Of a DNA stretch of 64,000 bases, positions 19,802-26,950 are shown piece after piece; the first letter of the stretch is position 1; each line of letters begins with the position of its first letter. A program made the position numbers and the translations under genes. The stretch comes from Arsukibacterium sp. UBA3155 (GTDB taxonomy: Bacteria > Pseudomonadota > Gammaproteobacteria > Enterobacterales > Alteromonadaceae), in contig DEYP01000003.1 in NCBI GenBank assembly GCA_002364615.1, positions 1-64,000 of the forward strand, written 5' to 3'. Below the pieces are notes generated by a model that had not been told where the DNA came from, did not search any database, and saw nothing but the letters and a program-made list of their open reading frames with translations.

Positions 19802-20670
19802 TGAGCTACCCGCCGCTAAGCGCGCAGGCACTGCGTTTCTTGCAGCAACTGCAACAGCGCCTGAACGCCAGTGGCAGTGAGCGGGTAAACACCAGCGTAA
19901 AAGCAACACAACAGGTGCTGCTGTGGTGTATTGAACATGAATTGGTGCCGGGCAACAGCAATAAGCTACCGCACTTTACCTTTAGTCTGGCCTTGCTAAA
20001 AGATATTGCCGTTGTGCAACGAAAATTGCAGCAAGCTTGCTTTTTGGATGATTTAAGCCATAGCAGCCGGCTGAATAATGCCAATTCCAGCCAGCAAGAG
20101 CTAAAAAGTATTGGCCTGCAACCGCGCCAAAACAGGGTATTGCTGCGGCTTAATACGGTGGTAGATACCAACCTCGGCATAACCGCAGAGTTTATCGATA
20201 CCAATTGGCAGCAGCTGCCGCTGGCGCAGTTTGATGCGCTGTTAATAGTAGAAAACCTTGATTGCTTTTATCAGCTAGACGCCTTTTCGCTAGCGCTGCC
20301 CTATCAGCAACCGCTGATTATTTATCGCGGCGATGCATTGTATAGCAGAGGCTGTAAGGCACTAAAAGTTGCCTGGCTTACGCAAAATAAACCGCTATTG
20401 TACTTCGGTGATTTTGACGCCAAAGGCGTTAGCATAGCCTTAAACGAAGGCTACAGCGCCATACTGCTACCGGACTTTACCAACTTGCAACAACACGCCA
20501 GTGCAGCCATGCTGCCAGACAACCAGTTAAGCTTTATCACCGGGATAGCAGCTAAAACACCAGCAACTGAATTTAAGCCATATCAGCAGTTTTTGTGTCA
20601 GCAGTTAAAAGGGCTTAGGCAGCAAAATATGCAGGGAATATCGCTGATACCGGTTAATCTGCTCGGCTGA
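19801..20670 (+). CDS. jetD: Wadjet-like TOPRIM nuclease (JetD/MksG type), short form
   Basis: A 289-residue protein with a C-terminal TOPRIM domain of the DUF2220 type found in JetD/MksG. The catalytic Glu is in LLIVENLDCF (Glu151) and the DxD is in YFGDFDAKG (Asp204, Asp206). These residues coordinate the metal that cleaves DNA after the SMC motor has classed it as a small circle. The N-terminal arm (about 140 residues) is much shorter than in JetD proteins of about 390 residues that carry a DUF3322 domain, so DNA or kleisin contacts may differ. The start overlaps the jetA stop (TAATG). This gene separates a nuclease-armed defence operon from a housekeeping MukBEF. Confidence 0.86.
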   Translation: MSYPPLSAQALRFLQQLQQRLNASGSERVNTSVKATQQVLLWCIEHELVPGNSNKLPHFTFSLALLKDIAVVQRKLQQACFLDDLSHSSRLNNANSSQQELKSIGLQPRQNRVLLRLNTVVDTNLGITAEFIDTNWQQLPLAQFDALLIVENLDCFYQLDAFSLALPYQQPLIIYRGDALYSRGCKALKVAWLTQNKPLLYFGDFDAKGVSIALNEGYSAILLPDFTNLQQHASAAMLPDNQLSFITGIAAKTPATEFKPYQQFLCQQLKGLRQQNMQGISLIPVNLLG

Positions 20671-20690
20671 ACGGCTTGCTTAGAACGTTG

Positions 20691-20712
20691 GGGGTCAGAT
20701 CCATTTGTTACT
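20691..20712 (+). repeat. 22-bp GGGGTCAGATC repeat, left copy
   Basis: Starts GGGGTCAGATC and ends TTGTTACT. It is a direct repeat (20 of 22 bases identical) of 24239-24260 at the other end of the AT-rich segment. It lies 20 bp after the jetD stop. Related degenerate copies occur at 22916-22939 and 44639-44657 on the opposite strand, so it may be a dispersed repeat rather than a dedicated attachment site. Confidence 0.75.
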
Positions 20713-20786
20713 AAAGCGCGCTAGCAAAGTTTAAAAGGGACCGCTATATTTGCATACATGTGTAGCTTTAATTGGAGCCGGGATAT

Positions 20787-22166
20787 TTGTTGCGATATTT
20801 TTATATTTTAATTCTGCTAGTTGCGTTTAATACGCATGCAACTTCATGGAAAGAGCATAAAGTTGATGACCCCATAAAGTCAGGTTCAGAGTGTTTAGTC
20901 AATAATGTGCGCAGCTTTGGTGGCTACGTGTATGACTGGCCATCAAAATATGATCAGATTTTCTTTCCATACACGTCTTCTTTAGCGATTTGGTTCTGTA
21001 ACGATTCGGGTTTTATTGCATTTATAGGCGACTTCGACAATATCACAGCTGCAGAAAAGACAAAGATATCTGAATATCTGCAGGAAAACCCTCCACTGAA
21101 TATAAAAAGCCTTTTTTCAAAGTTGAAATTACTGGAGAAGATTTACTCTTTTAGAACGCTCTCTGCTGAATCCAGCAATACTCAAAAGAGAGTATTCGCC
21201 TACCTGTATGAACAAATTAATGAATTTGAGACCGCTAACAAATTTCGCAGCGCTGCCTTGCGTGACATTTACCAGCTGTTGAATACAGATCTGGCAACAC
21301 ATAAGAGACTTGAGTATTTTTATATAGCAGCTAATTACGAACGCCAACTCGGCAATATTGTTAACAGTAAATTGGCATTGAGCCGCTTGCTAAAAGAGAT
21401 AGAAAGTATAAAAGATGATGAGCTAAAGAGTTTTGGTAATTACTTATTAAACTTATCCAAAGAAACGCCATTTATCGAACCGGGCGGTAAATTGGCACCG
21501 TTATTAGAAAAAGATACAACACCAAAACCTGAAGACGAAATTTATTATCTGGTAAAGAAATTCCCCGAAGCGTGCCACGAAGAATTACAAAAATTTTTTA
21601 ATAATATAAAACCGATGTTCACATCTCACTTTAATCACACTTTAATCGAAAAGAACATCGTTGAGCTATTAAATATCAGAAGAGTGTTAATTGATACTGG
21701 ATCTATACCTCACAGCACTCTCGCTGACTATCACAGATACGAAGGAATTGAGCCTGACTTAAATGAAAAGGGAGAAAGTTGGAAAAGTAAATCATCTTCA
21801 ATGTGCCGGAGTGAGGTTAATGAATTCTATGATATTTTTTTGCTAGAAAGCTCCCGACATATAGCAAATGTTGTCTCAATGATAGCTACGGAACTTACTG
21901 GCGTTAAAAGCAATTCTGATTACAAAGATACAGAGATAACCTTAGAGGACATTGACCAGCTTTTAGTCAAAAAGAGCATGTTTTATTTATACTGTCCGGC
22001 TCAAGATTATGACGTAACTGAATATGAAGTTTGCCCCGAAAGATCAATGCCTTACAAAAATATATTTATAAAACTGAAAGCTGATATTTTAAAATCGCCA
22101 TTGAAGGTTAATGATCGAGATGGAATACAGAGATTATTTGCAGGTTTTTCATCGTTGGATATTTAA
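20787..22166 (+). CDS. exported protein of unknown function
   Basis: About 460 residues. It begins with a signal peptide (LLRYFYILILLVAFNTHA, cleavage near residue 20), then a soluble, charged, AT-rich-coded chain with no transmembrane segment. Helical stretches near the first third (EQINEFETANKFRSAALRDIY and following) could be tetratricopeptide-like. The best start is TTG 20787 (with TTG 20790 adjacent), 9 nt after GGAG; TTG 20772 is an upstream alternative. There are several Cys but no recognised catalytic motif. Base composition is clearly more AT-rich than the operon before it, suggesting separate acquisition. It follows jetD in the same direction but with 116 bp and a repeat between. 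I do not recognise the family. Confidence 0.7.
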   Translation: MLRYFYILILLVAFNTHATSWKEHKVDDPIKSGSECLVNNVRSFGGYVYDWPSKYDQIFFPYTSSLAIWFCNDSGFIAFIGDFDNITAAEKTKISEYLQENPPLNIKSLFSKLKLLEKIYSFRTLSAESSNTQKRVFAYLYEQINEFETANKFRSAALRDIYQLLNTDLATHKRLEYFYIAANYERQLGNIVNSKLALSRLLKEIESIKDDELKSFGNYLLNLSKETPFIEPGGKLAPLLEKDTTPKPEDEIYYLVKKFPEACHEELQKFFNNIKPMFTSHFNHTLIEKNIVELLNIRRVLIDTGSIPHSTLADYHRYEGIEPDLNEKGESWKSKSSSMCRSEVNEFYDIFLLESSRHIANVVSMIATELTGVKSNSDYKDTEITLEDIDQLLVKKSMFYLYCPAQDYDVTEYEVCPERSMPYKNIFIKLKADILKSPLKVNDRDGIQRLFAGFSSLDI

Positions 22167-22267
22167 GCGAAGTCATCAACAGGGCCAGCCCCTGCTTTTT
22201 GCCACCTGTCTCTAAAATCCATTACACTTCGTCTATTGATCTCTTTTGATACTTCAGGAGACAACGA

Positions 22268-22882
22268 ATGAAACAATCAGAGCCACCACTGCCTGCGCCA
22301 CCAACCCATGGCCTGAATATTGTGCCGTTCGCTATTATGGCAGGCGGGTGGCTTGGTCCGCTGCTGATGTTCTGGTTGTATGCCTGGGGGCCGCTCAGGC
22401 CTTTTAAGTATGCTGCCGGTAACCTGTTGCCGGAGGCATGGTTTCTTGTTCCTGTCGTTGCCTGCTTCGCCCTCTGGTGGGTATTGCCGGATAGCTACTT
22501 TAACATCTATCGCTTCGAACGCTCTGGCAACATTTATGAGAAGTTGGGCGTACTTACTTTTCGAAAGTTTGTTCCTAATGGCGACTTTGCAAATAGGTGG
22601 GACCGGCGCACAGATCCTCGCTTCAGAATGATCAGATGCAAAAACTCAGCAGCTGACTTCATCGGTCGTACCAGACAAAGCGAGCGTGGTCACATCGTTC
22701 TATTAGCGTTTGGTGCCGTTACATCGGCGTATGCATGGCGCCTGGGCTGGCATGGTTGGGCTATTTATCTCAGTGCAGGCAATATAGTCGTGAATTTCTT
22801 TCCCATTATGCTGCAACGCTATACCCGCAACCGCATTAAAAGGGTTTTAGCAAAAGATTACGGGAGATCGGCAAAAAAGTAA
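22268..22882 (+). CDS. small integral membrane protein (possibly CrtO acyltransferase-like)
   Basis: A 204-residue protein with four hydrophobic segments (about 20-40, 60-78, 140-155 and 162-180) and a loop NIYEKLGVLTFRKFVPNGD. That loop resembles the YxxLGxxxFKxxxPxGD pattern of glycosyl-4,4'-diaponeurosporenoate acyltransferase (CrtO)-like proteins, and gene finders often give this label to such proteins. No carotenoid genes are nearby, so the enzymatic meaning is doubtful. A good AGGAG site precedes the ATG. It lies inside the AT-rich segment but its own composition is closer to the genome. Confidence 0.6.
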   Translation: MKQSEPPLPAPPTHGLNIVPFAIMAGGWLGPLLMFWLYAWGPLRPFKYAAGNLLPEAWFLVPVVACFALWWVLPDSYFNIYRFERSGNIYEKLGVLTFRKFVPNGDFANRWDRRTDPRFRMIRCKNSAADFIGRTRQSERGHIVLLAFGAVTSAYAWRLGWHGWAIYLSAGNIVVNFFPIMLQRYTRNRIKRVLAKDYGRSAKK

Positions 22883-22915
22883 CCTTTGAGGGCAGATATC
22901 GCTTTTGTTACCTGC

Positions 22916-22939
22916 AGTTACAATCAATGCCTCTGACCC
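22916..22939 (-). repeat. degenerate inverted copy of the GGGTCAGA repeat
   Basis: On the minus strand it reads GGGTCAGAGGCATTGATTG then TAACT, matching the 20691 and 24239 copies apart from two inserted bases and a few changes. It lies between the membrane protein and the XRE gene. Confidence 0.45.
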
Positions 22940-22961
22940 TTTTGCACTCTTTTGATCTTAA

Positions 22962-23002
22962 TTGTCGCCGACAAAACTGGACTATGTCGTGATTTTGTCG
23001 TG
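22962..23002. promoter_or_regulatory. candidate operator cluster upstream of the XRE gene
   Basis: TTGTCGCCGACAA (22962-22974) is a near-perfect palindrome, followed by two direct TGTCGTG elements (22985-22991 and 22996-23002) just ahead of a TATAAC sequence. Three related half-sites in front of an XRE regulator suggest autoregulation. Binding is inferred. Confidence 0.45.
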
Positions 23003-23057
23003 TTATAACAGGACTAAAACTGCCATAAAGAGTTGTACAGTTGCAAAGGGAAAATAC

Positions 23058-23417
23058 ATGGATATTCAACAACGACGTCAAGCAAAAGGATGGACTCAAG
23101 AAGATCTGGCTCGCCATTCAGGACTCAGTACTCGTACTATTCAGAGAATAGAGAGCGGCCAGAGTGCTGGATTGGAGTCCCTAAAATGTATTGCTGCTGT
23201 ATTTGAAGTTTCTACTCACACTCTTATGCAGGATAAAATTATGAATGAACAACATACTGAAGAACAATCTAAGCTAACAAAAAAAGAGCAAGACGCAGTT
23301 GAATTGGCTCGATTAATCGTTAAAGGTCCACAAAAAGGTTTGCAAGATCCACTTTTGCCCGTCGAGAGAAAGGCAATTGATAAAGTGAAGCGCTTATATA
23401 AAGCGTTTATCAGATGA
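23058..23417 (+). CDS. XRE-family transcriptional regulator
   Basis: A 119-residue protein. Residues about 3-55 form a typical HTH_3 domain: RRQAKGWTQEDLARHSGLS, then STRTIQRIESGQ. The C-terminal half is charged, lacks a known ligand domain and ends in a basic helix (DKVKRLYKAFIR). I start it at ATG 23058 because it has GGGAAAA upstream and begins exactly at the domain; upstream in-frame sequence overlaps the operator-like repeats. It is followed 107 bp later by a CPBP protease gene in the same direction, a pairing seen in many accessory loci. Confidence 0.85.
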   Translation: MDIQQRRQAKGWTQEDLARHSGLSTRTIQRIESGQSAGLESLKCIAAVFEVSTHTLMQDKIMNEQHTEEQSKLTKKEQDAVELARLIVKGPQKGLQDPLLPVERKAIDKVKRLYKAFIR

Positions 23418-23422
23418 CAGTG

Positions 23423-23452
23423 CGGATACGAGGATCACGGACACGAGGGTCA
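23423..23452 (+). repeat. two 15-bp imperfect direct repeats
   Basis: CGGATACGAGGATCA (23423-23437) is followed directly by CGGACACGAGGGTCA (23438-23452), 13 of 15 identical. The second leads into another GGGTCAG motif. They fill the gap between the XRE and CPBP genes; meaning unknown, possibly remnants of a REP-type element. Confidence 0.6.
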
Positions 23453-23524
23453 GGCTTTGCGTCTTGCAACTGCTTTCCAGAATCAACGCAACTAACCCTT
23501 TTGATCTAATCAAAGACCAATGAA

Positions 23525-24223
23525 ATGATCGGACCGATACTCATCATAATTTCGTGGATTCTTCTTCGGGTACAACGTCGTCCTTTGTCCGTTTTGGGCT
23601 TTAACAAGCCGTCACAACGAACAGCAGAGTTTGTATGCGGACTAATGGTTGCCGGAATTTTTGCTTCAATTCAGTTTCTTCTTATCTCGTATTTTTCTGA
23701 GTTCAAATGGGTAAGAAGCCCTGATTTCAACGGTACTATTTTGCTCGAAAGCCTGCGCTGGAACATCAACTCTGTGCTCTATGAAGAGTTAGTTTTTCGT
23801 GGCTATTTGCTCTACAAGGCCATTGAGTTTTTTGGTGTCAGAAAAGCCTGCTTTTTATCGGCCTCGGTCTTCGGTGTCTACCATTGGTTTTCTTACGGTG
23901 TATTTGGGTCTGTTGTCCCAATGGCTTATGTTCTCTTACTTACAGGCTCTTTTGGTCTGATGCTGGCGTACTCGTTCGCCCTGACTAAGTCAGTGGTGCT
24001 ACCGATTGCATTGCACCTTGGTTGGAACATCGTCTCAATAACAATTTTCTCAAATGGCCCTGTCGGGGCGCAGTTACTTCTTCCACATCCGGAAGAGCCA
24101 GCAGCAATGAGTATGCACGAACAGCTAATTACCAGTCTGCTGGTGCCAGCAACTCTGGTTCTCCTGGTGTTTTGGGTTCTAACGAAAAAAGTCCGTGAAG
24201 AGGGTGTCAGCTCAGGGCCTTAA
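23525..24223 (+). CDS. CPBP-family intramembrane glutamic endopeptidase
   Basis: A 232-residue polytopic membrane protein with all three motifs of the CAAX/Abi protease family: EELVFRGYLL (Glu87-Glu88, Arg92), FGVYH (His120) and HLGWN (His164, Asn168). Bacterial members cleave within the membrane, for example in bacteriocin self-immunity, maturation or signalling. No bacteriocin precursor is evident here, so the substrate is unknown. The ATG has a weak ribosome site. The neighbouring XRE regulator makes a controlled accessory function plausible. Confidence 0.88.
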   Translation: MIGPILIIISWILLRVQRRPLSVLGFNKPSQRTAEFVCGLMVAGIFASIQFLLISYFSEFKWVRSPDFNGTILLESLRWNINSVLYEELVFRGYLLYKAIEFFGVRKACFLSASVFGVYHWFSYGVFGSVVPMAYVLLLTGSFGLMLAYSFALTKSVVLPIALHLGWNIVSITIFSNGPVGAQLLLPHPEEPAAMSMHEQLITSLLVPATLVLLVFWVLTKKVREEGVSSGP

Positions 24224-24238
24224 AGCTAGGGAACTTTA

Positions 24239-24260
24239 GGGGTCAGATCAAATTGTTACT
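24239..24260 (+). repeat. 22-bp GGGGTCAGATC repeat, right copy
   Basis: Direct repeat of 20691-20712 with two mismatches, located 15 bp after the CPBP stop codon. The two copies bracket about 3.5 kb of mostly AT-rich sequence. Confidence 0.75.
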
Positions 24261-24317
24261 CAGTTGTGTTTGTCTTTGATCTGCTGCCCGGCTATTACGC
24301 CGGACAGGAGGCGGGCA

Positions 24318-24461
24318 CTAAATTCTCAGACCAAAAAGCTGAATAACACCTACGGCGATAAGATAGATAGCCACAACATAGTTCAAAATTTTCGGCTTAA
24401 TCAATATCAAAATACCGGCAATGATCGAGAGTATTGGAATAAGTTCAATATGCAGCGTCAT
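24318..24461 (-). CDS. DUF3096 family small membrane protein
   Basis: A 47-residue ORF on the minus strand: start MTLHIELIPILSIIAGILI, then a Lys-Pro-Lys break and a second hydrophobic stretch (LNYVVAIYLIAVGVIQLFG). This two-helix hairpin with an IAGILIL...P..LNY.VAIYLI pattern matches DUF3096 proteins, tiny membrane proteins of unknown function. A strong AAAGGAAAGG site lies just upstream of the ATG. The plus-strand ORF over the same interval has no such support. Confidence 0.85.
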   Translation of the reverse strand: MTLHIELIPILSIIAGILILIKPKILNYVVAIYLIAVGVIQLFGLRI

Positions 24462-24639
24462 AATCCTTTCCTTTTATGATGAATGTTAGTCTCGCTTAAC
24501 AAAATCATTGTGCGACCAAGCATCGATTATAGCAATCCATTTCACTGCAACACGCCACTGAGCGTGCAACTGCAAAGCAGGTCGCGATAGCTTTGCTATA
24601 CTGACTGCTGACTTATTAATTACAGGCAGGAGCTATTTT

Positions 24640-25779
24640 ATGCGCCGACAGCTAGTTGCGCTTCTTATCGGTATATTTATCACATGCTTTGCATCGGCAC
24701 AGGATAACCTGCCGTTCAAGGTTGAGGAAATCAGTCAATTTGATGAGCCATGGTCGATGGCCTTTTTGCCGGATGGCCGCATGCTGGTCACGGAAAAGAA
24801 AGGGCGACTGCTCATTGTCAGCCAGCAAGGAGAGAAATCGCTGGTCGGCGGTATGCCGGATGTGGATTACGGCGGCCAGGGTGGCCTGGGCGATGTCGCA
24901 TTGCATCCGGACTTTGCCAGCAATAAGCTGGTTTATCTCAGCTATGCCGAAGCCGGTATTGGCGGGGTGCGCGGAGCAGCCGTGGCGCGCGGTACTTTAG
25001 TTGAAGAAGGGCGCAGAAGCTCGCTGCAAAACCTGCAGGTAATCTGGCGCCAGTACCCCAAAGTACTGGGCTATGGCCACTATGGTCATCGCCTGCTGTT
25101 TGATAATGACAAGTATTTGTGGATTTCCTCAGGTGACCGCCAGAAATTCACTCCTGCCCAGGATATGCAATCATCTATGGGTAAAATTTTGCGTTTACAT
25201 GACGATGGTTCGGTGCCTAAAGACAACCCCTTTGTTCATTACCGGCAGGACAATGCGTTTGTCGACGACGAAGCTATTTATCCGCAGATTTGGTCACTGG
25301 GCCATCGCAACCCACTGGGTATGGCGTTCGATTTGAATGGCAAATTGTGGGTAATTGAGATGGGCCCCGCTGGCGGCGATGAGCTTAATTTAATTAAACG
25401 GGCCGCTAATTATGGCTACCCGGAAGTCTCGAATGGCAAACACTATGATGGCCGGGCTATCCCCGACCACAGCACCCGGCCCGAGTTTGCAGTACCAGCA
25501 ATCAGCTGGACACCGGTGATTTCACCGGCCGATATGATAGTTTACCAAGGCAAGCTTTTTGCTAACTGGCGCGGTGATGCCTTAGCGGCAGGTCTGTCAT
25601 CCCAGGCTATAGTACGCATTAAGTTCAATGGCGAAAAAGCAACCGAAGTAGAGCGTTATGAAATGGGTGCCCGTATCCGTGCCGTTAGCGAGGGCCCGGA
25701 TGGTGCGCTTTGGGTATTGGAAGATGAGCGTGCACAAAGCAAAGGACGCCTGCTGAAGTTAACGCCGAAACCCCGGTAA
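24640..25779 (+). CDS. PQQ-dependent aldose sugar dehydrogenase (YliI-like)
   Basis: A 379-residue periplasmic enzyme with a signal peptide (cleavage after CFASA, about residue 20). The body is the six-bladed beta-propeller of soluble PQQ sugar dehydrogenases: EEISQFDEPWSMAFLPDG at the start, GGQGGLGDVALHPDF (propeller and catalytic His region), HYGHRL and GHRNPLGMAFD. It oxidises aldoses and passes electrons to the respiratory chain through PQQ. No PQQ biosynthesis genes are in view. AGGAG precedes the ATG and a compound terminator follows. Confidence 0.92.
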   Translation: MRRQLVALLIGIFITCFASAQDNLPFKVEEISQFDEPWSMAFLPDGRMLVTEKKGRLLIVSQQGEKSLVGGMPDVDYGGQGGLGDVALHPDFASNKLVYLSYAEAGIGGVRGAAVARGTLVEEGRRSSLQNLQVIWRQYPKVLGYGHYGHRLLFDNDKYLWISSGDRQKFTPAQDMQSSMGKILRLHDDGSVPKDNPFVHYRQDNAFVDDEAIYPQIWSLGHRNPLGMAFDLNGKLWVIEMGPAGGDELNLIKRAANYGYPEVSNGKHYDGRAIPDHSTRPEFAVPAISWTPVISPADMIVYQGKLFANWRGDALAAGLSSQAIVRIKFNGEKATEVERYEMGARIRAVSEGPDGALWVLEDERAQSKGRLLKLTPKPR

Positions 25780-25782
25780 TGA

Positions 25783-25845
25783 AAAAATGGGGCGCATGAC
25801 ATTGGGAGTTGAAGCCCATTCAACTTAACTGTCACGCCCCTTTTT
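25783..25845. terminator. compound bidirectional terminator
   Basis: An outer stem GGGGCG (25789-25794) / CGCCCC (25835-25840), extended by TGACA/TGTCA, encloses an inner stem AGTTGAA (25807-25813) / TTCAACT (25819-25825). Six A precede it and five T follow, so it should terminate the sugar dehydrogenase and the convergent MNT gene. Confidence 0.85.
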
Positions 25846-25849
25846 CACT

Positions 25850-26164
25850 TTAATTAACCACCAGCTTTTGTTGCTGGATAACCTGCCGGAACCGCTCTGA
25901 CGTTGTGGCCCAATCGACTAAATCTACTTTCCAGGGTAAATCTGATTCACTAAAGGCTTCGGCTACTTCGGCCAGCAGTGACAGTGGTAAAGGTTGCTCG
26001 CTGATTATGGCGAGATCCAAATCTGAGTAAGGCTTGGGTTTGCCGTTAACCCGCGAGCCAAAGGCCCATACCGGGTATTCAGTCAGATAGTGCTGCAGAA
26101 TCTCAGCTACCTGCTGCCATTGCTGCTCAGTAATTTTCAGGGTAGCAGGCTTAACCATTGGCAA
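25850..26164 (-). CDS. MNT-type nucleotidyltransferase antitoxin
   Basis: A 104-residue minimal nucleotidyltransferase with the pol-beta signature GSR...SDLDLAI (Gly36-Ser37-Arg38, catalytic Asp48 and Asp50) and a third acidic residue in KVDLVDW. Such MNT proteins are antitoxins of HepT toxins; in the studied Shewanella pair the MNT protein AMPylates HepT near its active site to silence it. The gene overlaps the HepT-like gene by 14 nt and is translated second, so the pair forms a compact toxin-first module. Confidence 0.9.
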   Translation of the reverse strand: MPMVKPATLKITEQQWQQVAEILQHYLTEYPVWAFGSRVNGKPKPYSDLDLAIISEQPLPLSLLAEVAEAFSESDLPWKVDLVDWATTSERFRQVIQQQKLVVN

Positions 26165-26561
26165 GCCGTTGTTGTAACTGACTTACCAGAAACTCTGCCT
26201 CGTTGATAAAAGCCGGTATACCCGCGACGACCTGCAGGGCAATATCTTCATCATAGGTGTGGCTGGTTTTGCTGCGCATATCACGGTAGCCGCGCCAGGC
26301 GGGCCAGTCACCCTGCAGCAAACCTTGCTCATTAGCACTGCGTATCAGATCGGCAAACGGCATCACGTCGAATTGTTCAGGAGACGCGGAACTGTGCTCA
26401 AGATAACGTTTCAGCATCTTGTGACTGATTTCATAGGTAAACTCAAACCGCTGCACCAGACCGTCACGGATCTGAATATCGCTGATATCTAACTGATAGC
26501 GCTGCCAACCTTCCTGCAAACGGGTAATGGCGTTAAGTAACGGGCTAATATCCAATGGCAT
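26151..26561 (-). CDS. HepT-like ribonuclease toxin (HI0074/DUF86 superfamily)
   Basis: A 136-residue helical protein with the HEPN RNase motif R-x4-H-x-Y readable as RSKTSHTY (Arg96, His101, Tyr103). It matches the HI0074 nucleotidyltransferase-substrate-binding subfamily of HepT-like proteins. With the overlapping MNT gene it makes a HepT/MNT toxin-antitoxin pair. The Tyr of the motif is the residue the partner modifies in characterised pairs. Ribosome site is weak. Toxicity in this strain is inferred. Confidence 0.88.
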   Translation of the reverse strand: MPLDISPLLNAITRLQEGWQRYQLDISDIQIRDGLVQRFEFTYEISHKMLKRYLEHSSASPEQFDVMPFADLIRSANEQGLLQGDWPAWRGYRDMRSKTSHTYDEDIALQVVAGIPAFINEAEFLVSQLQQRLANG

Positions 26562-26596
26562 GGGCTAATCCAGTAAGTAACAAAGCGGTTTGTCGG

Positions 26597-26745
26597 TTAG
26601 CTTAACGTAGAGATGCTACGCTTGCCACTGTCACCAGTTAACAACATCACACCAAACCAAAAAAACCACAATAATTGCAGTAAACCAAAAGCATCTTTCA
26701 GATAAGGCACAGTATGCAGCACGGTCAGAATTCCCAAACTGCCAA
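26597..26745 (-). pseudogene. C-terminal fragment of a small membrane protein
   Basis: The minus frame ending at 26597 encodes two hydrophobic segments (IGSLGILTVLHTVP and LLQLLWFFWFGVMLL) that look like the end of a membrane protein. Upstream of about 26745 the frame runs antisense to an AraC fragment and loses this character. I read it as a remnant whose 5' part is lost. Family not identified. Confidence 0.4.
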
Positions 26746-26950
26746 TCAGACGTTGCAACAATCGTTCTACGATTACATTAATGAAGCCAGAATAGCGGCG
26801 GCAAAACACTTATTGCTACAAACAAATGACAGCGTGCTGACCATTGCTATGGCCGTTGGTTTTAACGCCCGCTCATCTTTCTATAAAGCTTTTAAAATCT
26901 ATACAGGCCTGACACCGGCCCAGTACCGGACAACTCACGCCCAGCGCTAA
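26714..26950 (+). pseudogene. C-terminal fragment of an AraC-family regulator
   Basis: From about residue 13 the 78-residue frame is the second half of an AraC/XylS DNA-binding domain: QSFYDYINEARIAAAKHLLL, then SVLTIAMAVGFNARSSFYKAF and TGLTPAQYR. The first helix-turn-helix and any sensor domain are missing, and the ATG at 26714 has no ribosome site. Most likely a truncated, non-functional relic. Confidence 0.75.

Noticed and set aside
14257-20670. Housekeeping MukBEF condensin
   Set aside because: MukBEF lacks a TOPRIM nuclease gene, and the 289-residue fourth subunit has the JetD/MksG VEN and GDFD motifs.
20691-24260. Integrated element with a recombinase
   Set aside because: No integrase, transposase or tRNA-derived attachment site is present, and similar repeats occur at 22916 and 44639, so a simple integrative element is not supported.
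24264-24479. 71-residue plus-strand ORF
   Set aside because: It is antisense to the better supported DUF3096 gene and has no ribosome site or family features.
26714-26950. Functional short AraC regulator
   Set aside because: It contains only the second half of the DNA-binding domain and has no ribosome site.
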